In this document: positions 55,279 through 64,000 of the stretch, in pieces
Numbering within the stretch: position 1 is the first letter of the stretch
How the letters are laid out: every line of letters begins with the position of its first letter
Assembly (NCBI RefSeq): GCF_001969365.1
Contig: NZ_CP019312.1
Coordinates: 3,224,001-3,288,000 of the forward strand
Direction of reading: 5' to 3'
DNA length: 64,000 nt
Source of the DNA: Tateyamaria omphalii
GTDB lineage: Bacteria; Pseudomonadota; Alphaproteobacteria; Rhodobacterales; Rhodobacteraceae
Notes under the pieces: generated by a model
What the model was told of the DNA's origin: nothing
Database searches by the model: none
Seen by the model: the letters and a program-made list of their open reading frames with translations, nothing else
Translations under genes and position numbers: made by a program

Positions 55279-56290
55279 TCGCGCAGAACTCAAAGACCGC
55301 TTTCTGAACGGAACCGGCTGGGCAGAAGCGCCACGCATTCTTGTTGCAGGTGACGCGTCAAACCGAAAATATGAACGGCTGTCGCTAAATGGACAGACGC
55401 GCATCCTCATGGACGCGCCACCGGAAAAGGGCGAGGATGTCCGCCCCTTTGTCGATGTAACGCAACTGCTACGAGGTGCGGGACTGTCCGCGCCCGAGAT
55501 CTTCGCACAGGACGCCTCAAACGGGTTTCTTCTAATCGAGGATCTGGGCGACGATCTGTTTGCCCGCCTGATCAACGCGACACCGTCGCTGGAAACGCCC
55601 CTGTATGAAACCGCGACTGACGTCCTTCTTCACCTGCATCGCGCGGCGACACCTGATCTGCCACGATATGACGCCAAAGCCATGACGGATGTCGCCTGCC
55701 TCGCCTTTGACTGGTATCAGCGCGGCGCAACCGGAGCGGTGGATACCGCGGCCCGGGGCAGCTTTGCCGCTGCAATGAAAGATGCGCTTGCACCGTTGGA
55801 TGCGACGACGCCGGTCCTGGTCCAACGGGATTATCATGCAGAGAACCTGATCTGGTTGCCAAACCGATCAGATGTGCAGCGGGTTGGCCTGCTCGACTAC
55901 CAGGACGCGATGCTGGGACATCCGGCCTATGATCTGGTGTCGGTGCTGCAGGATGCGCGGCGCGATGTGTCGACGGACGCTCAACGCGCCATGGTGGGCA
56001 GGTACATTGCGGGTTCAGGCATCGACGCCGACGTATTCAATCATGCCTATGCTTTGCTTGGCTTGCAGCGCAATTTGCGCATCCTTGGTGTCTTTGCCCG
56101 TCTTTCGCTGGCCTATGGCAAACCGCACTACGTCGATCTTATTCCACGGGTCTGGGGCCATATTGAAGCCAATCTGACACATCCCAGCGCGTCCCACGTG
56201 GGCCACCTTGTCCAACGGCATCTGCCCAAACCGACCCACGACATTCTCAACAGCCTGAAGTCCCAATGCAAAACGATACCCCTGCCATAA
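55271..56290 (+). CDS. amgK: Anomeric sugar kinase AmgK (phosphotransferase family)
   Basis: A 339-residue aminoglycoside-phosphotransferase-fold kinase. Seen: ASNRKYERL near 30-38, GFLLIEDLGDDLFARLI near 80-96, catalytic loop VQRDYHAENLIWLP near 183-196 and VGLLDYQDAMLGHPAYDLVS near 203-222. With the next gene product MurU it matches the pair that in Pseudomonas salvages MurNAc to UDP-MurNAc. GTG start at 55271 overlaps tsaE by 8 bases; the 3' end overlaps murU by 25 bases. Confidence 0.88.
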   Translation: MPDRAELKDRFLNGTGWAEAPRILVAGDASNRKYERLSLNGQTRILMDAPPEKGEDVRPFVDVTQLLRGAGLSAPEIFAQDASNGFLLIEDLGDDLFARLINATPSLETPLYETATDVLLHLHRAATPDLPRYDAKAMTDVACLAFDWYQRGATGAVDTAARGSFAAAMKDALAPLDATTPVLVQRDYHAENLIWLPNRSDVQRVGLLDYQDAMLGHPAYDLVSVLQDARRDVSTDAQRAMVGRYIAGSGIDADVFNHAYALLGLQRNLRILGVFARLSLAYGKPHYVDLIPRVWGHIEANLTHPSASHVGHLVQRHLPKPTHDILNSLKSQCKTIPLP

Positions 56291-56958
56291 TGGTCTTTGC
56301 CGCCGGGTTCGGAACGCGGATGGGAGAGCTGACGAAATCGCGGCCAAAACCGATGATCAAGGTTGCGGGGCTGCCACTGATCGACCGTGCGCTGGGACTT
56401 GTGGCCGAGGTGCAACCACCCCGGACCGTGGTCAATCTACACTATTTGCCGAACATGCTTGAGGCGCATCTGAAAGGCACCTCGGTCATACCGGTTCGGG
56501 AAGAGCCGGACATACTCGAAACCGGTGGCGGGCTGCGCAACGCGCTGCCACTTCTCAAAAGCGATCCGGTTCTGACGCTCAACCCGGATGTCATCTGGAT
56601 CGGACCGAACCCACTTGCGGTCGCGCTTGGGGCGTGGGACCCGACACACATGGACGCCTTGCTGCTATGTGTTCCGATGGAGCGTGTGCATGGACGGGAC
56701 GGCGATGGCGATTTTCACCTCGATGACAACAACCGGCTGCATCGGGGCGGCGACCTGGTCTATGGCGGGGTTCAAATCATGAAAACCGCGCGCCTGCACG
56801 ATGTGCCTCAGACGGCCTTTTCCCTCAACGTCGTGTGGAATGACATGGCCAAAGACGAACGGCTGCATGGCGTGACCTATCCCGGTCAGTGGTGTGATGT
56901 GGGTCGCCCCGAAGGGATCCGCATTGCCGAAGACGTTTTGCGGCACCACCATGTTTGA
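56266..56958 (+). CDS. murU: MurNAc-1-phosphate uridylyltransferase-type nucleotidyltransferase
   Basis: A 230-residue sugar nucleotidyltransferase: N-terminal MVFAAGFGTRMGELTKSRPKPMIKV (GxGTRM and PKPM motifs), then ETGGGLRNALPLL near 85-97, TLNPDVIW near 105, and C-terminal WCDVGRPEGI. It would turn MurNAc-1-P to UDP-MurNAc in cell-wall recycling, bypassing fosfomycin-sensitive synthesis. Overlaps amgK by 25 bases and addB by 8, so the cluster is tightly packed. Confidence 0.88.
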   Translation: MQNDTPAIMVFAAGFGTRMGELTKSRPKPMIKVAGLPLIDRALGLVAEVQPPRTVVNLHYLPNMLEAHLKGTSVIPVREEPDILETGGGLRNALPLLKSDPVLTLNPDVIWIGPNPLAVALGAWDPTHMDALLLCVPMERVHGRDGDGDFHLDDNNRLHRGGDLVYGGVQIMKTARLHDVPQTAFSLNVVWNDMAKDERLHGVTYPGQWCDVGRPEGIRIAEDVLRHHHV

Positions 56959-59902
56959 CCCAAGCGACACGGCACGCTTGTTTGGTTGCGCCCCCGGCGT
57001 CGATTTTCCGCTGGCGGTGGTGCGCGGGCTCGAACAGCGGCTTGAAACCGCTCCGCCCGAGGCATGGGCGCGCGTGACACTTCTGGTCAACACGACCCGC
57101 ATGGCGCGCCGGTTGCGCGACTTGTTCGATCAGGGCCCGGCGCGTTTGCTGCCCCGCATTCGGATGATCACACAGATTGACGATCTGTGCCCGCACGCGC
57201 CGATGCCCCCCGCCGCGACACCCCTTCGCCGGCGTCTGGAATTGGCGCAACTGATCAAGACCTTGATTGAAAACCAGCCGGAACTGGCCCCGGATGCGGG
57301 GCCGTTTGATCTGGCCGACAGCCTTGCAACGCTGCTCGATGAAATGCAGGGCGAGGGCGTCAGCGCCGATGACATTGCGCGCCTTGATGTATCTGACCAG
57401 TCCGGGCACTGGGCGCGCGCGCAACAGTTCATTGCCATCGCGCAACGCTATATCAACGACAGTCAAAGCGCCCCGGATCCCGAAGCGCGGCAGCGGGAAA
57501 CGGTGTTACGGCTTGCCGAACACTGGGCACAGACCCCGCCGCACGACCCGATCCTGATTGTTGGTTCGACAGGATCGCGCGGCACGACCTTACGCCTGAT
57601 GGAAGCCGTCGCGCGATTGCCCGAGGGCGCCGTGATCCTGCCCGGCCTCGACGATCATATGCCGCACCATGTCTGGAACACGCTGGCAGAGGACAAAACG
57701 GCGGAAGATCACCCGCAATATCGGTTTCTGCACTTATGCGAGGCGTTGGGTCTGCACCCATCCGATGTTGAACAATGGACAGGCCTGCCGCCAGCGTCAG
57801 ATGCACGCAACGCGCTTGTCTCCCTCGCATTGCGCCCCGCCCCCGTCACAGACGCATGGCGGGACGAGGGGCCAAAGCTTGTAGATCTGGATGCCGCGAC
57901 CGACGCGATCACCTTGGTCGAGGCTGATACCCCACGTACCGAGGCCATCGCCATTGCCATGCGCCTGCGGCAAGCCGCCGAAGACGGTCAAAAGGCAGCC
58001 TTGATCACGCCGGATCGTATGCTGACCCGTCAGGTCACGGCGGCGCTGGACCGATGGGAGCTGGTGCCGGATGACAGCGCCGGAACACCGCTGCATCTGT
58101 CGCCACCGGGCCGTTTTCTGCGGCATGTTGCGGGCCTGTTCCAAGCAACGCTTGATGCCGAGGCTTTACTGACACTGCTCAAGCATCCGCTGACCCACTC
58201 GGGTGCGAACCGCAATCTTCATCAACTGAACACACAGCGGCTTGAGTTGCGGATGCGCAGGGACGGGCTGCCATATCCCGAAGCCGACAGTCTGAAACGT
58301 TGCGCCCAAAAGGCGACACGCCAAGTCGAAGAGATCGCGCCCTGGGCCGACTGGGTGGCCGACCTGCTGTGTGATGGCGAAACCACCGGCCTGCTGCCGC
58401 TTGAGGTCTGGGTCACGCGCCACCGCGCATTGGCCGAAGCACTGGCAGAAGGACCCGACGGCGCAGATGCGGACGAGCTGTGGCAAAAGAAGGCAGGGCA
58501 GGCCGCGCTCAAGGTGATGGAGGGCCTTGCCGACGCAGCGGCCCATGGCGGTGACATGTCCGCAGGTGATTACGCCGGTCTGGTGGCCACTGCCCTGCGC
58601 CAAGGGGATGACGTGCGCGACCGCGACACCCCGCATCCGAACATCATGATCTGGGGCACGCTCGAGGCGCGGGTGCAGGGCGCAGATCTGGTGATCCTCG
58701 CCGGGCTCAACGACGGCACATGGCCCGAAGCGCCAACGCCTGACCCTTGGCTGAACCGAAAGATGCGTTTCGACGCGGGCCTGTTGCTGCCGGAACGGCG
58801 GATCGGCCTGTCGGCCCACGACTTCCAACAAGCCATCGCCGCGCCCAAAGTCTGGCTGACGCGCTCCATCCGGTCGGACGACGCCGAAACTGTCCCGTCA
58901 CGCTGGATGAACCGACTGCGTAATCTCTTGCAGGGCCTTGTCGCGTCGGGCCATACGGATCATTGGAAAACGATGCGGGCGCGTGGCGACCATTGGCTTG
59001 CCTTGGCGCGACAGCTTGATGCCGCCCCTGATATGCCAAAGGCGCACCGCCCCTCACCTTGCCCGCCGGTCTCTACCCGCCCCAGACGCCTGACGGTGAC
59101 AGAGATACAGACCCTGATCCGCGACCCCTACGCGACATATGCCAAACACGTCCTGCGACTGCGCGCGTTGCGACCGCTCGTGCAAACCCCGGATGCCCTG
59201 CTGCGCGGGATCCTGTCGCATGACGTGATGGAGCAGTTTGTCCGCGACACGATGAAGAACGCAGAGCATCTGACCACGGACGCGCTGATGCAGCACGCCC
59301 GGCACGTTCTGAACCGTGATGTGCCCTGGCCCGCTGCACGCGCGCTGTGGCTGGCCCGGTTTGAACGCGCCGCCGCCTGGATTGTCGAAACGGAACACCT
59401 GCGCCAGATGCGCGCAACGCCGATCCTGTTCGAGGAAGAGGCCAAAGGAAAGCTGGCATTGCCCGCGATCCGCACCGAACTCGAAGGGCGCGCGGACCGG
59501 ATTGATGTGGATGAAACCGGCGCCGTGATCCTCTACGATTACAAGACCGGATCGCCGCCAACAAAAGATCAGCAAAAGCACTTCGACAAACAGCTTCTGA
59601 TCGAGGCGGCGATGGTCGAGGAAGGGGGATTTGCCGCCCTCGGTCCCCGACCCGTCCGCGCGGCGCAGTTCATCGGCATAGGCAGCACACCCAAGATCGA
59701 AGACGCGCCGCTGGATGTTGAGACGCCGCGGCAGGTTCTGGCAGATCTCGTGGGTCTGCTCAGCGCGTACCTGGAGGGCGACAAAGGCTACACCTCGCGC
59801 CGGGCGCTGTATGAGGATCGGGAAGCGCGGGATTACGACCAGCTTGCCCGTTTCGGGGAATGGGATGTCACCCAGGACCCCATGCCAGAGGTGCTGACAT
59901 GA
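56951..59902 (+). CDS. addB: Double-strand break repair protein AddB
   Basis: A 983-residue partner of AddA in the RecBCD-like helicase-nuclease. N-terminal SF1-helicase-like part with degraded ATP site (FDPSDTARLFGCAPGVDF at the start), and a C-terminal RecB-type nuclease domain with GRADRIDVDETGAVILYDYKTGSPP (near 857-881) holding the D-x(n)-D-Y-K residues. ATG 56951 gives the usual start; the earlier in-frame ATG inside murU is not used. addA follows with an ATGA overlap. Confidence 0.94.
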   Translation: MFDPSDTARLFGCAPGVDFPLAVVRGLEQRLETAPPEAWARVTLLVNTTRMARRLRDLFDQGPARLLPRIRMITQIDDLCPHAPMPPAATPLRRRLELAQLIKTLIENQPELAPDAGPFDLADSLATLLDEMQGEGVSADDIARLDVSDQSGHWARAQQFIAIAQRYINDSQSAPDPEARQRETVLRLAEHWAQTPPHDPILIVGSTGSRGTTLRLMEAVARLPEGAVILPGLDDHMPHHVWNTLAEDKTAEDHPQYRFLHLCEALGLHPSDVEQWTGLPPASDARNALVSLALRPAPVTDAWRDEGPKLVDLDAATDAITLVEADTPRTEAIAIAMRLRQAAEDGQKAALITPDRMLTRQVTAALDRWELVPDDSAGTPLHLSPPGRFLRHVAGLFQATLDAEALLTLLKHPLTHSGANRNLHQLNTQRLELRMRRDGLPYPEADSLKRCAQKATRQVEEIAPWADWVADLLCDGETTGLLPLEVWVTRHRALAEALAEGPDGADADELWQKKAGQAALKVMEGLADAAAHGGDMSAGDYAGLVATALRQGDDVRDRDTPHPNIMIWGTLEARVQGADLVILAGLNDGTWPEAPTPDPWLNRKMRFDAGLLLPERRIGLSAHDFQQAIAAPKVWLTRSIRSDDAETVPSRWMNRLRNLLQGLVASGHTDHWKTMRARGDHWLALARQLDAAPDMPKAHRPSPCPPVSTRPRRLTVTEIQTLIRDPYATYAKHVLRLRALRPLVQTPDALLRGILSHDVMEQFVRDTMKNAEHLTTDALMQHARHVLNRDVPWPAARALWLARFERAAAWIVETEHLRQMRATPILFEEEAKGKLALPAIRTELEGRADRIDVDETGAVILYDYKTGSPPTKDQQKHFDKQLLIEAAMVEEGGFAALGPRPVRAAQFIGIGSTPKIEDAPLDVETPRQVLADLVGLLSAYLEGDKGYTSRRALYEDREARDYDQLARFGEWDVTQDPMPEVLT

Positions 59903-62900
59903 CCGCCACCTTCAGCGATGCAACGCTGCGCCAGCAGGACGCCGCCCAACCGACGCAATCGACATGGCTGTCGGCAAATGCGGGCTCAGGCAAGACCCGC
60001 GTTCTGACCGACCGCGTCGCCCGCCTGTTATTGGAGGATGTCGAACCGCAACACATCCTGTGCCTGACCTACACCAAAGCCGCCGCGTCCGAGATGCAGA
60101 ACCGCCTGTTCCAGCGCCTAGGCGCATGGGCGATGCTGGATGATCAGAAACTCCGGTCAGAACTGGCCGAGTTGGGCTTGCCCCACGTGCCGACGGCAGA
60201 TGGGTTGCGCAAGGCCCGCACCCTGTTTGCCCGCGCGATTGAGACGCCGGGCGGCCTGAAAATCCAGACGATCCACTCATTCTGTGCGTCTCTATTAAGG
60301 CGTTTTCCCCTCGAAGCGGGCGTAAGCCCCCAGTTCACCGAGATCGAAGATCGCGCCGCCGACCTGTTGCGGGCCGAGCTGGTGGATCAGATGGCAGATG
60401 GCCCGGATGCCGATGTGCTGGCGGGTATGGCACGGCAGTACAAGGGTGAGGATTTTCTGTCCCTGACCCGGGAAATCGTGGGTGGCTCCGGCTACCGCGA
60501 CCTCGGCGTGGGTGATGCGCTGGAATTGCTTGGCCATCCCCGCGATCTCACACGCGACCGACTGGTCGACATGACCTTTGCGCCCGCCGATTGGCAGATG
60601 TTGGAGGACCTGGTGCCAATCTTGGCCGCGCAAGGCGTAACGGACAAGGCGGTTGGTGACATCCTCAAAGATATCATCGCGTTGGACCCATCAAGCGTGT
60701 CGATGGCCGAAGCGGCATTTCTGACCCAGACAGGCACCCGAAAGAAACGGTTTCCAACAAAAGGCACGCAAAACCAGGCCGCGCATCTGCTGCCCCAGCT
60801 TGAGGCGCTGATCGAACGCGTGGAGGCGGCGCGCGACGCACGTCTGGCGCTTGACGCGGCCGAGCACACCGTCGCACTGCACCGTTTCGCGCGCCGTTTT
60901 TCCGACCTTTATACAGAGGCGAAGAAACGGCGAGGGTGGCTGGATTTCGACGATTTGATCCAGAAAGCGCAACAGTTGCTCAGCGATGATCGCGTCGCCG
61001 CTTGGGTACTCTACCGCCTAGACGGCGGGATCGACCACATTCTGGTGGATGAGGCGCAGGACACAAGCCCGCTGCAATGGGATGTGATCCGACGGCTGGC
61101 CGAAGAGTTTTCCAGCGGCGAGGGCGCGCGTGTTGACGTCACGCGGACGATTTTCGTGGTGGGGGACAAGAAGCAGTCGATCTATTCCTTTCAGGGCGCC
61201 GACCCGCGGGAATTTGACCGTATGCAGACCGAATTCGGCTCTAAACTGAACGAATCCGGTCAAAAGCTGTGGGACAGAAGCCTGGATTTCTCGTTCCGCT
61301 CTTCTCCGGCGATCCTCGACCTGGTCGACAAGGTGTTTCAGGACGAAGCGGATGCAGGTTTTGGCGGGGGGCCACACATCGCCTTCAAAACCGACCTGCC
61401 CGGGCGCGTCGATCTGTGGCCGCTGGTGCCGAAACCGGAAAAGACGCCGGAACGCGACTGGTTCGATCCGGTGGACCGGCGCAGCCCCGAACACCAGTTT
61501 CGCACCCTCGCAATGGCAGTGGCCGGGCAGATCAAGCAGATGCTGGATGACGGGGTTCTGATCCCGCACAAGGACGGCCCACGGCCAATTCAACCGCGCG
61601 ATGTTCTGATCCTCGTGCAGCGCCGTGGCGGTATTTTTCCCGACATCATCCGGGCCTGCAAGGAGTTGAACCTGCCCATTGCCGGAGCGGACCGGCTAAA
61701 GGTTGGCGCGGAAACGGCCGTGCGCGACCTTGCCGCTCTGCTGGCCTTCCTCGCCACGCCCGAAGACAGCCTATCCCTCGCAACCGCGTTGCGATCCCCC
61801 TTGTTCGGCTGGTCAGAACAGGACCTTTTCACCCTCGCACACCATCGAACCGAGGATGAGTTGTGGCGTGCGTTGCGCACAAAAACCGAGGAATACCCCG
61901 AAACGGTCGCGGTTCTGCGTGATTTGCGGAACAATGTGGATTTCCTGCGGCCCTACGATTTGGTCGAACGCGTTTTGACCCGCCATCGGGGACGTCAGCG
62001 ACTGCTTGCGCGGCTCGGGTCCGAAGCGGAGGATGGGATTAACGCGCTGTTGTCTCAAGCGCTGTCCTATGAGCGCAACGAAGTGCCCAGCCTGACCGGT
62101 TTCCTGACCTGGATGGAAACCGATGACCTTGAAGTCAAACGCCAGATCGACAGCGCCTCGAACCAGATCCGCGTGATGACCGTGCACGGGTCCAAGGGAC
62201 TGGAAGCGCCTGTTGTGATCCTGCCCGAATGCGGGAAGCGGGATGTCCAAATTCGCGATGCGATTATCGACATCGACCGGACGCCAGTGTGGAAAATGCC
62301 GTCCGGCCAACTGCCAGCGCGCATGTCCAACCGTCTCGAAGACATGAAGGCCGCCCAGCGCGAGGAATCCCTGCGACTGCTCTATGTGGCTCTAACACGG
62401 GCCGAAAAGTGGCTGATCATCGGTGCTGCCGGTGAGCTGAGCAAAGATGGGAGCGACTGGCACCAACGCGTGCAAGCCGGGATGGAGGGCTCTGGCGCGA
62501 CCGTCCTTGAAACGCCCGTCGGTGCCGGATTGCGGGTGGAGCATGGCGACTGGGCACTGACCCCGGCGCAAGGTGACGATGCACAAGCCAGTGCCGCGCC
62601 TTCTATGTCACCGCACTTCCACAACATCGCGCCACCGGCAGAAAAAGAGCGGGAAACAGTATCTCCCTCCGATCTTGGGGGCGCCAAGGCGCTTCCCGGT
62701 GATGGGTTGGACGAAGCGACGGCAAAAAGGTTCGGCACGGTTGTGCACGCCTTGCTTGAGACGCCGGGCGCAAGCGCACAGGTTTTGGCACAGGCCGAGT
62801 TGAGCGACGCCCTAGAGGCGCAAGCAGAACAACAAGCGCAGCGCGTGCTGTCCGACCCCGATCTCGACTGGCTTTTCACTGGCGACGTGTTGGCCGAAGT

Positions 62901-63216
62901 GCCTGTGACAGCACCGCTTGGCCACGCCCGACTGCACGGAACCATCGACCGGCTGAAGACCACCCCGACAACGATCCACATCGTGGATTTCAAGACAAAC
63001 CGCGTCGTGCCACGCGAGCCGGCCGAAACCCCGGAGGGCGTGCTGCGCCAGATGGGCGCCTATGCGTATGCAATCGCTCAGATTTACCCGGATCGCGACA
63101 TTCGGCTCAGCATCCTTTGGACCCACACATGCGTCCTGATGCCCATTCCGCACGATATCGTGACAGCGGCGCTCGAGCGCACTCAATATCTTGACGATAC
63201 TCCGGGCGATACCTAG
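59899..63216 (+). CDS. addA: Double-strand break repair helicase AddA
   Basis: A 1105-residue UvrD-like helicase with a C-terminal nuclease. Walker [21 protein letters not shown] (near 27-46), motif Ia [15 protein letters not shown], motif [18 protein letters not shown] (near 374-389), motif [20 protein letters not shown], motif [22 protein letters not shown] and [16 protein letters not shown]; nuclease [11 protein letters not shown] near 1024. Complete. Coupled to addB by a 4-base overlap. AddAB handles double-strand ends and loads RecA. Confidence 0.96.
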   Translation: MTATFSDATLRQQDAAQPTQSTWLSANAGSGKTRVLTDRVARLLLEDVEPQHILCLTYTKAAASEMQNRLFQRLGAWAMLDDQKLRSELAELGLPHVPTADGLRKARTLFARAIETPGGLKIQTIHSFCASLLRRFPLEAGVSPQFTEIEDRAADLLRAELVDQMADGPDADVLAGMARQYKGEDFLSLTREIVGGSGYRDLGVGDALELLGHPRDLTRDRLVDMTFAPADWQMLEDLVPILAAQGVTDKAVGDILKDIIALDPSSVSMAEAAFLTQTGTRKKRFPTKGTQNQAAHLLPQLEALIERVEAARDARLALDAAEHTVALHRFARRFSDLYTEAKKRRGWLDFDDLIQKAQQLLSDDRVAAWVLYRLDGGIDHILVDEAQDTSPLQWDVIRRLAEEFSSGEGARVDVTRTIFVVGDKKQSIYSFQGADPREFDRMQTEFGSKLNESGQKLWDRSLDFSFRSSPAILDLVDKVFQDEADAGFGGGPHIAFKTDLPGRVDLWPLVPKPEKTPERDWFDPVDRRSPEHQFRTLAMAVAGQIKQMLDDGVLIPHKDGPRPIQPRDVLILVQRRGGIFPDIIRACKELNLPIAGADRLKVGAETAVRDLAALLAFLATPEDSLSLATALRSPLFGWSEQDLFTLAHHRTEDELWRALRTKTEEYPETVAVLRDLRNNVDFLRPYDLVERVLTRHRGRQRLLARLGSEAEDGINALLSQALSYERNEVPSLTGFLTWMETDDLEVKRQIDSASNQIRVMTVHGSKGLEAPVVILPECGKRDVQIRDAIIDIDRTPVWKMPSGQLPARMSNRLEDMKAAQREESLRLLYVALTRAEKWLIIGAAGELSKDGSDWHQRVQAGMEGSGATVLETPVGAGLRVEHGDWALTPAQGDDAQASAAPSMSPHFHNIAPPAEKERETVSPSDLGGAKALPGDGLDEATAKRFGTVVHALLETPGASAQVLAQAELSDALEAQAEQQAQRVLSDPDLDWLFTGDVLAEVPVTAPLGHARLHGTIDRLKTTPTTIHIVDFKTNRVVPREPAETPEGVLRQMGAYAYAIAQIYPDRDIRLSILWTHTCVLMPIPHDIVTAALERTQYLDDTPGDT

Positions 63217-63254
63217 GTTGCGACCCTACGCTTGAGCCTGGCAGGAGAACTCAC

Positions 63255-63575
63255 ATGGCAACCGTGGCAGTCACTGACGCGACTTTCGACGCCGAAGTCA
63301 AAAATTCCGATGTCCCCGTCGTGGTGGACTTCTGGGCCGAATGGTGCGGCCCGTGCAAACAGATCGGCCCAGCCTTGGAAGAGCTGTCGTCCGAGATGGA
63401 AGGCAAGATTAAGATCGCAAAGGTCAATGTGGACGAGAACCCGAACGCGCCCGCGCAGATGGGCGTTCGTGGTATTCCTGCGCTGTTCATCTTCAAGAAT
63501 GGCGAAGTGATTTCGAACCGCGCTGGTGCCGCGCCAAAGGCCGCACTGCAAAGCTGGATCGAAGACAGCATCTAA
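63255..63575 (+). CDS. trxA: Thioredoxin
   Basis: A 106-residue thioredoxin: [20 protein letters not shown] with the active-site WCGPC (near 30-34), the cis-Pro region [14 protein letters not shown] near 71-84 and Gly-rich end [14 protein letters not shown]. Supplies reducing power to ribonucleotide reductase, methionine sulfoxide reductases and others. GGCAGGAG upstream of the ATG. Follows addA by 38 bases. Confidence 0.97.
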   Translation: MATVAVTDATFDAEVKNSDVPVVVDFWAEWCGPCKQIGPALEELSSEMEGKIKIAKVNVDENPNAPAQMGVRGIPALFIFKNGEVISNRAGAAPKAALQSWIEDSI

Positions 63576-63583
63576 GACTTTCG

Positions 63584-63610
63584 AAGGGCATCCGCCGTGC
63601 GGGTGCCCTT
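63584..63610 (+). terminator. Shared terminator stem of trxA and the convergent gene
   Basis: AAGGGCATCCG / CGGGTGCCCTT, an 11-base stem with one G-U pair, starting 8 bases after the trxA stop. Its right arm overlaps the stop codon of the minus-strand gene. T-run is short (CTTACG). Confidence 0.6.
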
Positions 63611-64000
63611 ACGCCATCGGCCAACCGGCAGCCTTCAATTTCGCTGCAATCTTGGCCTCGGCACTGCCGTGACCTGCGTTGATCGCCATGTGCTGCCACA
63701 CCCACCAGACATATGCCGCATAATTCGGACAATGCGTTTCGACGTCTTGAAATGCATCCGCATCCTGCCCATCCACCGTGGCATGATGGAAATCCGTTCT
63801 GGCGAAGGTGACCGCAGGTTTACCAAAAAACATCGCGTCAAACGCAAGACCTGAGTTCATCGTGACAACAAAAGAACAACGAGGCAGCAACACCTCCCGA
63901 CCGCCCGTTTGGATTGTCAGACGGGTGTCCGTCTGTGCCAGCCGCTCCAACGCCGCCCGCTCGGCCTGCGTGTATGTCTCTTTGGGATGAAGCGTCGCAA
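63609..64000 (-). CDS. 3' part of a possible capsule polysaccharide biosynthesis protein
   Basis: The frame is open to the window edge; about 130 C-terminal residues are seen. LHPKETYTQAERAALERLAQ and the stretch FVVTMNSGLAFDAMFFGKPAVTFARTDFHHA look like the nucleotide-sugar-binding end of capsule (KpsS/KpsC, LipB-like) proteins, with the pattern NSxxxxDAxxxGKPxxxF. The end (AKLKAAGWPMA) is soluble. Family assignment is tentative because only the C-terminus is present. Confidence 0.55.
   Translation of the reverse strand, partial: ATLHPKETYTQAERAALERLAQTDTRLTIQTGGREVLLPRCSFVVTMNSGLAFDAMFFGKPAVTFARTDFHHATVDGQDADAFQDVETHCPNYAAYVWWVWQHMAINAGHGSAEAKIAAKLKAAGWPMA

Overview
The window is a 64 kb stretch of alphaproteobacterial chromosome, most probably from a Roseobacter-group member of the Rhodobacteraceae. 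The evidence is the divergent regB / senC-regA redox module (kinase His221 and Cys261, regulator Asp63 and 184 residues), a DivL-like PAS protein without a kinase part, a serC leader with two hairpins, the hemD-mic60-hemY block, high G+C with C- or G-ending codons, and short palindromic repeats at gene ends. It is almost wholly housekeeping DNA: no prophage, insertion sequence, CRISPR array, tRNA or rRNA was seen.

Layout. 1-13 kb: isoprenoid genes (ispA 3' part, dxs), membrane and envelope proteins, dapD, a LOG-family protein, small stress-type membrane proteins, rlmN, an AhpD-like protein, an IalB-like secreted protein and an asparaginase. 13-17 kb: serine biosynthesis (serB divergent from serC-serA). 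17-19.2 kb: Stf0-type sulfotransferase, LysE exporter, metallophosphoesterase. 19.3-22.3 kb: threonine catabolism (kbl-tdh) with an XRE-cupin regulator. 22.3-29 kb: thiolase, ubiE-ubiB, mutM, enoyl-CoA hydratase, a class III nucleotide cyclase. 29-37 kb: rpsT, dnaA, dnaN, recF, lysE-like, gyrB. 37-42 kb: nitroreductase, PRC-barrel protein, DUF2853, and a minus-strand run tsaD-gpsA-yciI-EVE-DUF1761. 42-47 kb: hemD, mic60, hemY, a Wza-like lipoprotein. 47-53 kb: ahcY, an HD hydrolase, a GNAT protein, regA-senC and regB. 53-64 kb: divL-like, tsaE, amgK, murU, addB, addA, trxA, and the 3' part of a possible capsule gene.

How the parts work together. Several coupled units stand out: serine synthesis next to S-adenosylhomocysteine recycling elsewhere in the window, the replication and recombination genes (dnaA, dnaN, recF, gyrB, addAB), the t6A tRNA genes tsaD and tsaE, the envelope genes (dapD, amgK, murU, ExoD-like, Wza-like), and RegBA redox control.

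The most interesting signals are non-coding: two perfect GGAAC-N16-CGTT promoters (plus one near match) in front of stress-type genes, a serC RNA-like leader, a CGGA/TCCG half-site system around the kbl-tdh regulator, twin palindromes covering the ubiB ribosome binding site, an 11-bp-phased GTGCAC array, and two families of short palindromic repeats. Among proteins, the mitofilin-domain protein carries twenty Pro-Glu pairs encoded by a perfect hexanucleotide repeat, and the nucleotide cyclase lacks the usual transition-state Asn. All functional calls are from sequence reading alone; no database search was possible.
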